A stretch of 64,000 nucleotides of DNA from Tenodera sinensis (taxonomy: Eukaryota; Arthropoda; Insecta; Mantodea; Mantidae), in assembly GCA_030765045.1 (NCBI GenBank), contig CM060965.1, positions 145,882,874 through 145,946,873 of the forward strand, read 5' to 3'. This document shows positions 31,803 to 42,704 of this stretch, in pieces; position 1 is the first letter of the stretch, and every line of letters starts with the position of its first letter. A model generated the notes under the pieces. It was not told the origin of the DNA and searched no databases. It saw only the letters and a list, made by a program, of their open reading frames with translations. The translations under genes and the position numbers were made by a program.

Positions 31803-34684
31803 AGGATCTTAGAGAGGGCATTGGATTTAAAAATATCTCCTTGATAATATGGTCCACTTATTTAGCCTTAAATATCGATATTTTCGCATTGTATGTGCAT
31901 ATTAGTGTATTATTTAAGATCTCAGTGATTATTGACAGTGGGAGTGAAAGGATCACGAATTTTCATCTGAATTTATTGTTTTTGAAGTACTGAATTGTGA
32001 CTGTACCATTACTCAGTGCGTGCTTAAAATTGGTTATACACGACAAGATTGCATGTTTACAGACTTTAAATACTTCCAACCGTACTTGTACTGTGTTATT
32101 TGCGTGTGTTCACAATAGTGTTTGTTTTTCGTTTTTCTTTTCCTCTCTTCTGTTTAACTAGTTAGGTTAAAGTGGACTTTTAATTAAAGTTTATAACCTC
32201 CAAGTTTGCCGATAGGCAGCGAAGAGAGTGAGCTGCGTAGTGTTAAGACTTTCCTTAAACACCATGGCTGTTCCCATTGATACGGAGCAGCTTATTTATT
32301 CTATGATGCAGCAGCGTTACCAACCTGAGGATCAGTTATCTCCTCTACCGGGACCAACCCCAACTCCTCAAACCACATCTAGTAGCTCCCAGGGAGAAGC
32401 CTCCACTCCGGACATGCTGGATTTCTTCATTGGACATAACATTTCCCGTCATTGTTCCCGTCTTTCCGTTTTTCACGATCTGAGCTCCGATCATTTACCA
32501 GTCCTGCTTACTCTCTCTGATGGCGTGAAGTACAAAGACTTCTTTCCGTCCCTGGTACGGCATCCTTTTGATTGGCCTTTGTACACCTCTTTGCTTGCTG
32601 ACCTCACTGTTACGACTGTGCCGCTTAAGTCACCCCGTGATGTTGATGTGGCTGTTTCTACCCTGACTCGTAATATACAGTGTGCAGCCAACCTTGCCAG
32701 CAGCAACATCCACGATCTCCGTCCTCGGTCTGTGACTTTCTGCTCTCCTGAGATTCGTCTTCTGCATTCCATCAAGAAGGACTGTAGGAAACTCTGGGAA
32801 CATACGCATTGCCCACTTCATAAAACTAATTTTAACCGCGCTACTCGGGAGCTGAAGGCTGCCCTACGTGCTGCACGCAGTAATGCTGCTGAAAGCAAAC
32901 TTCGAGTCTTAAACACCCGCGATGGATCCTTATGGCAGAAGACTAGAACTTTGACACACCATTCTGCTGCCATACCGCCTCTTAAGGTTGGCAATACTTG
33001 GTTTTCTACGCCACTTGAGAAGGTCAACATGTTTTCTGAACTCCTGGCACGACAGTTTTCACCCAATCCTATGCTCGACGTGGAATTTAATCATCGAGTG
33101 GAGGAAGAACTCGCGCAACCTTTATTACTCACTCCTTTTCGACACTACTTTATCCCTGCTGAAATTAAAAATATCATCGTTCGCTCCTCAGCTCACAAAT
33201 CTCCAGGTCCTGATCTTATTGTGCAACCCTTATTACTTCATTTTCCCCGGAATGCGCTAGTCCTACTAATACAGATCTATAACGCTATCCCCCGCACTGC
33301 TCATATCCCTCACCAATGGAAGCATGCTACTGTTATCCTTCTTCCTAAACCTGACAAAGCTAAGAATGATCCCCACAATTATCGTCCTATTAGTTTACTC
33401 TCCCTACTCTCCAAAATCTTCGAACGTCTCCCTCTGCCTCGCCTCTTATCTCAGCCTCAGCTGGTACAAATTATCCCCGATACTCAGTTTGGATTTCGCC
33501 CTCTTCACTCCTGCTCTAAGCAGCTACATCACGTAGTTGACACTATTCTTGATACATATGATCTACACATCTATTTGTGTGCTTAGGATTGTTTTTGGAT
33601 ACGGAGAAAGCTTCTGATAAGGTTTGGCACAATGGTCTGTTACTCAAACTCAAACCGCATCTCTCGGACACCTATTTCCGCCTCCTACAGTCCTATTTGC
33701 ATAATTGCACCTTTTCCGTTAAATATGAGAGCGCCTTCTCCAAGGCCTTTCCTATTTTCTCTGGTGTACCGCAAGGAAGAGTACTAGGCCCCTTATTACA
33801 TCTGGTATATACCTCGGATTTTCCTAGTCATCCTCAACTCACCATCGCTCACTATGCCAATGATGTGGCAGCTCTGTGTGTGGGTACTTGTGCTGTGACT
33901 GCTAGCCACCTTCAGGACTTCTGCAATCAAATTCAGTCTTGGTGCCGACGTTGGAGAGTGACTATGAACGCTCATAAGTCCCGAGTTGTGAAGTTCACTT
34001 ACAAAAAGAACGTGACCCATGGAGATACCCACAGCGACTTCCATAAGATACCTCGGCCTTATCTTGGACAGCCGGCTAACATGGGGTCCCCATCTCTGTA
34101 GTCTAGTGCAGAGGATTTGTCACCGTATCCGCAAAGTCCATCATCTTGTGTCTGGTTCCTCGCCCTTACCCTTACCGTTTGGTTTATACTTCCTTAATTC
34201 GACCCATGTGGCAGTATAGCTGTGCCATTTGGGGTTCTGCAGCTCCATCGCAGATCCTGAGGATCCAGCGTACACAGAATCGTTTTCTATGCCTCATGAC
34301 CGGCGCTCCCTGGTACGTGCGCAACTCTACTCTGCATGCTGATATAGGTCTACCGGAGGTGATGTGTATCCTCCGCATCTGCTACAGGAGACTGCATCAA
34401 TCCTGTCTGCGCCATCGCAATCCGCTGCTGCGCCATATTTATCTTTCTCCTGAACCTCTACGACGAAGACTAAAGCGTCGCTGACATTCTGATTTGCGAC
34501 TGAACATTTAACTCTATACAAATGCTTTTTCTGTAACTGTTTTCCCTATTTCTGTGTAACATTATTGGGACTATCGCTGGATGGCACCCCAATTACAAGT
34601 ATCATTGTTGTTCTGTATCTAGCTTAGCTCAACTATATTGTACCTAATTGTACAGAAGAGTTTCCTTTAATAAAACAAAAAAAA
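31803..34684 (+). mobile_element. Jockey-type LINE inserted into Copia gag, 10-bp target duplication
   Basis: It is flanked by atgagatgca at 31793-31802 and 34685-34694 and ends in a poly(A) run just before 34685. The Copia gag frame is continuous across the junction when the element is removed in thought. The first 460 bp are treated as 5' UTR; tttaactagttaggttaaag lies near 32150. Confidence 0.75.
32264..34484 (+). pseudogene. Jockey ORF1/ORF2 fusion with frameshifts
   Basis: The ATG at 32264 starts a short ORF1-like leader (MAVPIDTEQLIYSMMQQ..., proline- and serine-rich). It passes in frame at about codon 49 into the endonuclease C terminus (DMLDFFIGHN, SDHLPVLL), so the rest of ORF1 and most of the endonuclease were deleted. 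RT follows: HKSPGPD, NYRPISLLSLLSKIFERL, TQFGFRP, then a shift near 33586 to LFLDTEKASDKVWH and GVPQGRVLGPLL. The catalytic YADD is YAND (33853-33864). Further shifts lead to YLGLILDSRLTWGPHL and RIQRTQNRFLCLMTGAPWYV, the usual thumb and C-terminal region. Dead copy. Confidence 0.8.
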
Positions 34685-34940
34685 ATGAGATGCACCTTTA
34701 CAGTTTTGTTCACTGTTCTTAGAATTGCATGTTGGGCTATGGCGTCCTTTGTTTTCCACTTGGCATTCTTCTCTTCATCACTTTCACAAGACATGAGCAG
34801 CAAAGATCTGTCTACAACATTAATTAGTTGTTTTGCTTGAAATACGATTTTAACCTCAAAGTGCCACGTTAGAAAAATTCTGTTGTCTTTTAATTTCTGG
34901 ATATTAATGAAGTCATCACCCTTGAATTAAATTGTCAATG
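34685..34940 (-). pseudogene. Copia gag fragment, N-terminal side of the split
   Basis: The minus strand reads LTWHFEVKIVFQAKQLINVV, then AKWKTKDAIAQHAILRTVNK and TVKVHL. Copia gag proteins read 'W...M...L....LW.VI' and 'W...D..A...I..S....V..H' at this point. The next residues, LMTCKNAKD, are at 31802. The Jockey element separates the two halves. Confidence 0.65.
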
Positions 34941-35231
34941 CCATGGCATGGTTCTCATACAAATTTTATTTAGTCACTTCATCACACAGTTTCCATTAAT
35001 TTTAGTTCTAGCATGAACTGGGCCCATAACCTGTTATAATTTATGATAGTTATTCAGGTTTTGTGTGGCATGTTAAACTGATGACACATTTGCTCTAAAC
35101 AAAACAGTATCAATGCATTTATTATTATTTAAATGTAAATCATACACAATTCTCAAAATGCTGCCAACTGTGAAATAAAACTGACTGGGTTTACTAGCAC
35201 TACCAACTTTCAATAAAACACCAGAGATGGA

Positions 35232-35643
35232 GAGGTAGAACTGGAACTTAAAAATTCAATGCCACAACTGGGATTTGAACCACAGACCTTCCGCTTACCG
35301 GGCGGCTGCTCTACCACTGAGCTATTGTGACAAACTACCAGAATGGCATTAAATTCTCAAACCAGTTCATATTTCTCCTGGTAGACCACAAAGGCAGTCT
35401 CACATCAGAGACAAATTACCCCAATGGTGACTTACTATTGTAAGTACTTTATATCCAAGGATTAAATAACCTTCAGATGGTAATTATTTATTTATTTATT
35501 TATGCCAACAAACTTACTGTTGGTTCAAATCCCAGTTGTGGCATTGAATTTTTAAGTTCCAGTTCTACCTCTCAAACTTTGCCCACACACGGCTTGTGTG
35601 TTTAAAAACACCAACAGTAAGTTTGTTGGCATAAATAAATAAT
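35232..35643. mobile_element. Inverted tRNA-SINE pair, second copy, 13-bp target duplication
   Basis: Flanked by caccagagatgga (35219-35231 and 35644-35656). The left part is a minus-strand SINE truncated at the same base (gaggtagaactgg) as the 11.25-kb unit. The right part is a plus-strand B box to tail (ttcaaatcccagttgtgg.. ..ggcataaataaat). The plus head lost its A box; between the halves is SINE 5' leader sequence (taattaccatctgaagg, minus). Same inverted architecture as 11252-11612. Confidence 0.75.
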
Positions 35644-35649
35644 CACCAG

Positions 35650-36840
35650 AGATGGAATGGATTCAGATGATGTACACAACTCATGAATCAGGAGAGGTTG
35701 CAGACTGAGAAAAACAAACATGGATTTTTGGTACCTTAAATCCAGCAAAGAAGACCATTTCATGTAAATGGGTCTATAGAGTAAAAACCAATGTTGGTTA
35801 ATAAAAAGCTTATATAGTCTGAAAAAGCTGTTGTGATATTGGAATCCGAAGTTCAGAAACTACATTATTGGCTTAGGGTTCTAAAGAAGTGAAGCTGGTC
35901 CTTGTTTGTTCATCTAAACCAGAATAATTTTTCTTGAGCCTAGAAATTAACAGAGGTAAAGATGGATCCACTGAAGTCATCCAGCATCATTACACAGAAA
36001 GCATTTTGCAGCAATTCAGCATAAACAAATGCAGATCTGTTAGTATTCCAACCATTAAAGGCAATGATTTGAATGGATGCTCCCTTAATTGTAAGCTCTC
36101 TTACAGACATGCAGTTTGATTTCTTATGTGTCTGATGTGTGGAACCAGACCTGATATTGCCCATGCCATTGGAACAGTATGTAGAAATCTTTAAAACACA
36201 AGTGAACAAGATGAAAACAGAGTCAAAACAATAATTCAATCTTACAGATACAAGTATGGAATTATCTACGAAAACAATGTAAGCAAAAGTGCCTTGAAAT
36301 GTTATACTGATGTTATACATGGAGATGATCCTATTATAGGACATTCCATTTTGGGTGTACTGTGCCTTTATTCCTGTTCCTAGAGTCAGCAATAATTCTC
36401 AGTTGCACAGAAATTTAAGTTGTAGCACTCAGGAAGCAGTATGAGAGATTGTATAGATGAAAAGGTTTTTAGCTGAACTTGTTCAACTAAAAGATGTAAG
36501 GCCTTGTCTTCCAGTACACATCGAAGGAGCTATTCATTTTACACAGAATACAGGGTTTCACTGAAGAACAAAGAATGTTTGAATGAGACAATTTTGGGTT
36601 CATGAGATAGCAGCAACTAGTGAAATTAACATAGAGAGTACCCAAAAAGAGCAAAAGAGGGAAGGCACTGACAGGTGTCTGAACTCTTGGATCTGACTTG
36701 TAAGTCTTAGGGAGCTGAAGAAGTACCCACAAAAGAGCAACTTGCTAATATTCTAACCAAGCCTTTGCTTACTGTACATTTAAAATTGTTATGCAACAAA
36801 ATGGGTACTTCTAAGTTACTAAATAAAGGAGAATTTATGG
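35650..36840 (+). pseudogene. Copia pol relic: RT start and RNase H
   Basis: Plus strand: TWIFGTLNPAKKTISCKWVY (start of Copia RT, 35730), LEINRGKDGSTEVIQHHYTE and SILQQFSINKC (35934-36040), CGTRPDIAHAIGTVCRNL (36130) and EEVPTKEQLANILTKPLLTV (36715, end of Copia RNase H). These occur in the right order across many stops and shifts; the RT catalytic centre is deleted. Plus orientation, opposite to the Copia gag at 31.6-34.9 kb, so it is a different insertion or an inverted part. Confidence 0.75.
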
Positions 36841-36849
36841 TTTCTTTTT

Positions 36850-37400
36850 TTTTTTTTAATTTGCAATTATTTAGTAACTTAACACATTTTTGGGTAGCTA
36901 TATTTGTTTATGTTTATAATACACATATTGATGCATTTATGTTTATATCTCCATGGAGTGTACAACCAAGGAACCACTAACCAGAGAAACATATCCATCT
37001 CGATACAGATATAATAGGTATTGTAACTTTACATTCCTTCCAAAACAATAAAGTGCTATTCAGCAGACTAAACAATCACACCACCACTCACTCTATGCAC
37101 ACGTTTCTTTCCTTTTGCATGAGATTTCATAGATGATGTATGTCTGAGACATGACAAGTTACTTAATCTAACACCCAGAGACCACTTTGCTTCAAACCTA
37201 TTTTAATATGCTCTAAATAATAAATGGAACTTCTGGGAGCAAAGCTTCATTTGGTCACAAACCTTTGGAAAACAGCAATATTACAATGTACATGTAAAAG
37301 AAATGTATTTCGTATGAATCACAACTCTCATTTTAAATTATCAACATAAAAACATTACTGCTGATGTAAATATTTTAAATGCTTTGTCTGTGAACAATGC
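36850..37400. other. No gene seen
   Basis: AT-rich flank of the Copia relic with a poly(T) run near 36846. No terminal repeat pair was identified. Confidence 0.4.
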
Positions 37401-37409
37401 TGTTCATAC

Positions 37410-37602
37410 CACTCATATCAGTGGCATTGGTGTGCCCAAATTTTGTCCCACAGGAGGTTTTATATGCCAGTAATTCTACTGACATGGGGATGTCACTTTT
37501 AAGCACACTTAAAAACCACTGTCTGGCTGGGTTTGAACCTACGACTTTGGGATCAGAAGGCCAATGCCTAACCAACTTACCCACCCAGACTGATTTTACT
37601 CT
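37410..37602 (-). mobile_element. tRNA-derived SINE, second family
   Basis: The minus strand has a tRNA-like head with B box GTAGGTTCAAACC (37535-37547) and a body including TTTTTAAGTGTGCTTAAAAG and TTACTGGCATATAAAAC. It matches the copies at 11.64-11.84 and 37.8-38.0 kb. Confidence 0.7.
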
Positions 37603-37794
37603 CTTCATTTTCCAAATATGTGTGTGTGTGTGTGTGCACAATTGGTTTGCACCTTGGTTTGCTTGACAAATTATACGTATTTTCTCACAGAATAAGATAT
37701 AAAATATATAACATACTTTTCGCTTAACCCTGGCCCCAAACATTGCACCAAAAAGGACAGTGAGAGAGACAGAAAATAAATATTTTGTTTCTTA

Positions 37795-37985
37795 ATAACA
37801 CTGTCAATTGCCAGAATCATAAGCATTGCCGATGAGTCAGAATTTCATCCTGGAGTTCTTTTACATGCCAGTAAATCTACTGATACAGAGCTGTTACTTT
37901 TAAGCACACTTAAAAGCCACTGTGTGACGTTGGGGTAAGTAGGCCAGCACCTAACCAATTGAGCCTCCCAGACTGAGAGGTTTCA
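37795..37985 (-). mobile_element. tRNA-derived SINE, second family, deleted B box
   Basis: Same body as the neighbour at 37.4 kb (TTTTAAGTGTGCTTAAAAG, TTTACTGGCATGTAAAAG). A deletion around 37925 has removed most of the B-box region. Both lie in the same orientation within 400 bp. Confidence 0.65.
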
Positions 37986-37999
37986 AAGGCAGGTTTGAA

Positions 38000-38770
38000 C
38001 CCAAATATTAGTATAAAAGTTCGTCTGGAAGCAGAAGATTGCAACATTACAAAACGAGCCAAATGACTGCAGCTCTTAACAACTAAGAGCACTTTTCTGT
38101 GGGTTGGTTCAAAATGTTTAACATTTTTTTAAATTTATTTTGGGTATTATTTAGTACACAGTAAGCATGGTTTGAAATAAATTGGTCACCAGGTGCTTAA
38201 ATAAATAAATGTTAAGGAACAATGCCCTTTACTTTTATCATTGTTTTTTAAGGTAGTCCCACTCTAGATATATTGTTCTGTCCAAACAGACATTTTTCCA
38301 CATATTATGCTTAAATATGTTGTTCTTGCATTAGAAGAACTAGAAATGCTTACTAACATAACATAAAAAAGCTGATCTGAAACAAAGAGAGATTAGAAGT
38401 AAAATGAAAAATTTAACATTCATGCAATAGACAGAAGTCATTAAATTTCAATTCTAGAAAGAAAGTATGAGAAAAATATAAATAAATGATGAGATCCTCA
38501 ACTCATCCTACAGGGAGCATATATCAACCCAACTCCCACATTTTCATAGATAAAAATTTACAAACAAATATGATATGCAACAGTAACCTACTAAAAATAA
38601 TTAATATAATTTTTCCAACAAGCAATCAACTGAAAATTTAATCTGAAATAAAGCAACATTATTTGGATACTTTGGCCCGATATTCCATCCAATTTTTCTG
38701 TATATTGTAGCTACAAATTCCAGTATTAATTCAATATATCCAGTATGTAAACAATTTACTATATTCAACA
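38000..38770. other. No gene seen
   Basis: Very AT-rich, no coding frame, no tRNA-like boxes. Probably ancient intron sequence. Confidence 0.4.
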
Positions 38771-38773
38771 GAA

Positions 38774-38945
38774 AGTAGTTTCCAGTCTTGTAGGCAGTGG
38801 TCCAGTCAATGAATAAGTATCTGACGTTTCGCCCAAGATGTTAACCAGCCAGGAGTCACTCTCTGGGTGAAACGTGACTGGACCACGGCCTACAAGCCCG
38901 GAAACTACTCTCTATTGGATTAACGCCGGCCGTGAAAGCCTAAGC
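38774..38945 (+). repeat. Penelope-type terminal module with inverted arms
   Basis: Arms agtagtttccagtcttgtag.. (38774-38808) and its complement (38875-38909) flank a loop with two GAAACGT-type motifs facing each other (38823-38829 minus, 38868-38874 plus). The right side continues gaccacggcctacaagcccg and, after a few bases, gccggccgtgaaagcc (38927-38942), the module's other boundary motif. Confidence 0.7.
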
Positions 38946-39308
38946 ATGTATAATTTGGTATATTTCCAGTATCAGTAGACACCCTGTTTAATTGATGTTA
39001 AGAGATTATGAGGTATCTTAAATTAAGGAATTAACAGGGCACTTGTAATGTTAATAAATCAGAAAATGCTCAAGGCTCACAATGTAATAAGCTTGAGATT
39101 TTTTATTGCTCTGCAAATAAATACAATGATCAAAGAAAGCAGAAGATGCAAATAATGACAAGACAAATGGTACTATCAACCAAAATGGGTCGATGATGTA
39201 ATCCTTGTGACCGGAGCTACGCTATCGTCCAAGTGTTATTGCTATTTAATACTTCCTGTGACATTAACAAGATGACAAAACTGAAAGTAAGCTTCATTCA
39301 GTATTTAC

Positions 39309-39497
39309 CTTTATTCCGCTCGTGCTCATTAACCTCACCAGAGCCAAGTGCTTCCTGTGCGATTCCGATGCACTTTTATATACTTTGAGCAGACCTTCCT
39401 CGTTTTTAAAATTACAGGTAGAGAGTGCACCATTTCTAATATTAATACTCAATTTAAGTTTGTTTAACCGTGTCAGTATTCTAGTCCTACTCAACAT
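39309..39497 (-). CDS. Probable first coding exon with mitochondrial presequence
   Basis: From the ATG at 39497 the minus strand encodes 63 codons starting MLSRTRILTRLNKLKLSINI. The first 22 residues hold five basic and no acidic residues with spaced hydrophobics, the pattern of a mitochondrial targeting helix. The exon ends at a donor AAAG|GTAAAT (39308) in phase 0. The ATG has a purine at -3, and the frame is open further upstream to 39689. The phase and predicted mitochondrial targeting fit the ABCB7-like exon at 4876, so this could be its exon 1, with an intron of about 34 kb. That link is inference. No similarity of the peptide itself was recognised, as expected for a presequence. Confidence 0.45.
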
Positions 39498-39759
39498 TCC
39501 GACAATAATTTGCACATCGCCCTCCCACCAAATGGTAAGTGCACCCACAGAACAGAGTGCACCTGTTTTTTTAATGATGTTCGTCCTGTTGTGGCTGGTT
39601 GTGGTCCTGTTGTTACAAGATTTGATATATGTTGGCGACACTGGCTTTCGCTGTGGAAGTCCATCTGATGAAAAGTGTTGTTTTTGCATGGAATGTTATA
39701 TTGTCGTGATTTATTTATTATTGAGCACCAAGTGTTTATTGTGGACTCTGTAAATACTT

Positions 39760-40360
39760 TGAAGCATCAACCAAGTATTTCGAACCAAAAATCCGCATTC
39801 TGTTGCTATAAGTACAAAGGGTAAATATTGAAACAATTTATTAGGTTATGTTATTAGTAGTAGGTATTTTGAAGTATACACACATAAAAATAGTGAGTTA
39901 AGTTTATTGCAATCGCACGCCAAATTGAGTGTTCTATTGAAGATTACAATAAAATTCCGAAAGAGCTACTCAGTTGTTTTACTATACGCGGCAGATGTAA
40001 TAATTTTGAACAATTCATAACAGGGTACTTCGAATTTTAATTATTGAAACTTGTACGGAACTGCATTTTTGAAAAATTACTGCAAAAGAGGCTAATGTAG
40101 ACCCAATCTAATGTGAAGCTCATCGTAAAGATTGTTACAAATGTGCAAGTCTGAAAATTGATGCCCCTGTATTGATACCTACATACTTAACATTTACAAA
40201 TTACACAGTAGGTACAGAAGGCAGATTTCCTTTCCTTAAACGTATAACAATCAATTTAATTAAATGGAATAATATTGGTACCATGCAGCCCATCCATTCA
40301 GGAAAATGGGTGTTTTGACACTCACAAATCAATATGTAGGATATTTTTTAGATTCACTTA
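39760..40360. other. No gene seen
   Basis: No supported open frame or repeat. If the exon at 39309-39497 is real, this is upstream sequence; no clear core-promoter motif could be assigned. Confidence 0.4.
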
Positions 40361-40369
40361 TATGTTATG

Positions 40370-40660
40370 TAGTTAATAACTATAACATCTTTAAATTTAA
40401 TTCTCTGGTACACAGCCACAATAGGAGACATAGAAATAATTTGCACAGTCCATGTAACTCCTGGAACATTTATAAAAGAGTTACTGCTCTGCCATATCAG
40501 TATATAATGGTTTTCTTTAGCCTTGAAATTAGAAACTGTGCAACCCAAAAGACTGCTTAGGATTTAAAAAAGAATTGAGGAAGTTCTTGCTTATGCATAC
40601 TATTTACAACATAAAGGAGTACTATAATATAGCTCTTTGTTCCTTTCTGTCAAATGATTG
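40370..40660 (+). pseudogene. LINE ORF2 C-terminal fragment
   Basis: It reads NSLVHSHNRRHRNNLHSPCN, then after a shift LRKFLLMHTIYNIKEYY. This is the end of many arthropod LINE ORF2 proteins ('hxYNTRxkxdlh.p......LKxFLlxhxfYxixEyy'). Upstream RT is absent, so it is a strongly 5'-truncated copy. Confidence 0.55.
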
Positions 40661-40860
40661 TGCTTAAGTGTTGGAGAAAAAAATCTGAGAAATTACAAAA
40701 GTTATATGGTTGTATGACATATTCTATATGCTTGAGCCTGCTCCATCTAGACTCTAGAAGTACAATTCAATTGTACAATACAGTACAAATCCAAAATTTA
40801 TAAATTTATCCGTCAAATTCCAAGTAGAAAGTTAATTAATAATAAGGGCCTTATAAACAG

Positions 40861-40871
40861 CAACAACAACA

Positions 40872-40931
<60 letters not shown>
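40861..40931 (+). repeat. (AAT)n microsatellite
   Basis: A run of aat units, preceded by caacaacaac and followed by agtagta. The Tigger-like element begins at its right edge, and the repeat resumes as gtagtagtaataataa at 41638. Confidence 0.95.
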
Positions 40932-40937
40932 GTAGTA

Positions 40938-41635
40938 CAGTAAAACCCCACTTAACTGAATCCCGCTTAACCAAAAGAAAAATTAAACTTTAAAAAATTA
41001 TAACTACAGAAGGAAATAAGTGTCAATATTTTATTCATTCCTGCAATAGTTTCTCTGTCCCCTTTCATAAGTATTCAAATTTAAGTGCCAATGTCCTCAA
41101 AGGAATGCTACAACTCTGTCTTCGTCCCTATGACCCAAGCTGATGACCCGGAAGAGGACGATAATGATAAGGGTGGCAAACAAGTGACAGCGGACAAAGG
41201 ATTCAAGGCACTGGAGGTAAGAAAGTTTCGTAGTTGTGAATTTAGTAAATTCATTCAACACATGCTATTGTAAGATAATTTACATAGCACTTTAAAAAAT
41301 GTTATATTGTTACAGGTGGCCCTGCAATATGTAGAAGAGAGCAGTGAAGTGACACGCGCAGATATTTTGTTCATGAATCGCTGGTGCAACATAGCATCTC
41401 GTAAACGAATCCAGAAAAAAAGACGGAAGAAAATAACTGATTACACTCTTGGATGCAGAAATAATGTATAATTATGATTTATTTGCCTAATTAAAGTTAC
41501 GTTTAAAATGTACATGCTTAACGATCTCTTATTTCCTCCCAGTTTTGCGAAAAATATTTTTCATTGATTATCCAAAAAATTGCATTATCCGAAATGACTT
41601 CGCCCCTGTTATTTCGAATAAACGGGGTTCTACTG
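40938..41635 (+). mobile_element. Tigger/pogo-type transposon, internally deleted
   Basis: Terminal repeats start CAGTAAAACCCC (40938) and end with GGGGTTCTACTG (41635), flanked by TA at 40936-40937 and 41636-41637. CAGT(A)..CCCC termini with TA duplications are typical of pogo/Tigger elements. At 698 bp most of the transposase is gone. It lies within the trinucleotide repeat, which is split by it. Confidence 0.8.
41085..41471 (+). pseudogene. Tigger-type transposase 3' end with an intron-like gap
   Basis: 41085-41216 reads up to DKGFKALE; 41316-41471 reads VALQYVEESSEVTRADILFM, then NRWCNIASRKRIQKKRRKKI and TDYTL. The second part matches the C-terminal tail of Tigger/jerky transposases ('AL.YVEQ...T..D...L..W...A..KR......K.TDFF'). 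Between them 41217-41315 is a 99-bp GT(AAGAAAG)..(TTGTTA)CAG intron, phase 0. The DNA-binding and DDE parts are missing. Confidence 0.65.
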
Positions 41636-41756
41636 TAGTAGTAGTAATAATAAGGAGGAGGAGGAGGAGGAGGCGGCCATAAAAAGAGCAGCATAAACTA
41701 AATCCATATCTTTTATCAAAAAATTCAATACCCTCTGTATCAATCAAAGTTAAAAA

Positions 41757-41910
41757 ATTTGTTGTTGTTAGCTAATGCTGAATTTCTGACAATGAAGTCA
41801 TTAATCCTCTTGCTCTCCAATATTTTTCACTGATGGATGGGGTGCTAGAAGTGGCCGGGCATATTTGAAGGTGGTCTCGGTCCATTTCCTATTGCAGATC
41901 ACATAGAGGA
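41757..41910 (-). mobile_element. LINE-type 3' end with coding tail
   Basis: Same sequence as 24333-24490: gttgttgttagctaatgctg at the left, then the complement of an ORF end (GHF..HPSVSEKYW). On the minus strand it finishes in (AAC)n. The right flank from 41915 is unrelated to that copy. Confidence 0.65.
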
Positions 41911-42339
41911 TAATAATATAATAATACAGGAATAGGAGAGATCTGGAGGGGGTTCGGCACTGAAGCTAGGCTTATTGTACCTATGCCCCCAAGGGAGCAC
42001 CCTGGGAGGAAGGATGAGGTGAGAGGAGACACCAGGCAGTCAGATACAGACTAGCGGTAGGTATAGGCATTGACAGAGGTTCCCAAGATTTACCAAGTTT
42101 GACAACACCTCAAGATCTTTAGGTCTTCCAGGGGGACCCCAGTAGGGTCCAGCACCCCCATATGCCACCCCTACTCATATCCCACAGACAACAGGGGATG
42201 AAAAGAGTTCCTGTGCACACACCATCCCTGCCACGCTGCACGTAATGCCTTCACTGACGCTTGCAACCCTGAAAGAAACATCGTGATGAACAATGAATGA
42301 AATGATTAATGGAGTGATATGGAAGGACAGGAAATTTAG

Positions 42340-42482
42340 GGAGTTAATTATCCTTTCTGGTATTCGCCTAGCGACCAGGGAAAACCTCTGAAAAAACCAT
42401 GGGTCAGGAACGTCGGCCACAGGAATCGAACCCATGACCTCCCAAATGCGAGCCTCATGGGTTACTGCAGAGCTATCTTGCT
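42340..42482 (-). mobile_element. tRNA-derived SINE fragment, third family
   Basis: The minus strand has an A-box-like GATAGCTCTGCAGTAACCC and B box ATGGGTTCGATTCC, then GGTTTTTTCAGAGGTTTTCC. The anticodon region is degraded. No target duplication identified. Confidence 0.5.
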
Positions 42483-42704
42483 TTATTATAATAATGTAAC
42501 TTAACAGCTCTTTGAAAACAATACAAGGACGCTTTCATGTAACTGAGCCTGAATGGAAGTTTTTAAATAAATAATTTTAACATTTTAATTACATAAGTGT
42601 AAAGTAAAAACTCCAAGTTAAATCACACAATATTTTTTTAATCGTTAAAATGCTCCTTTTCATTACTTTTCTCAGTGTTATTAACATGAACCTGACAAAT
42701 TGCG

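Noticed and set aside
39322..39753. 143-codon plus-strand hydrophobic frame
   Set aside because: Overlaps the presequence exon on the other strand; its leucine and valine runs have no signal or family motif, and the minus-strand splice donor explains the region better.
40861..40931. CRISPR-like regular repeat
   Set aside because: A simple AAT microsatellite with no spacers; no CRISPR array exists in the window.
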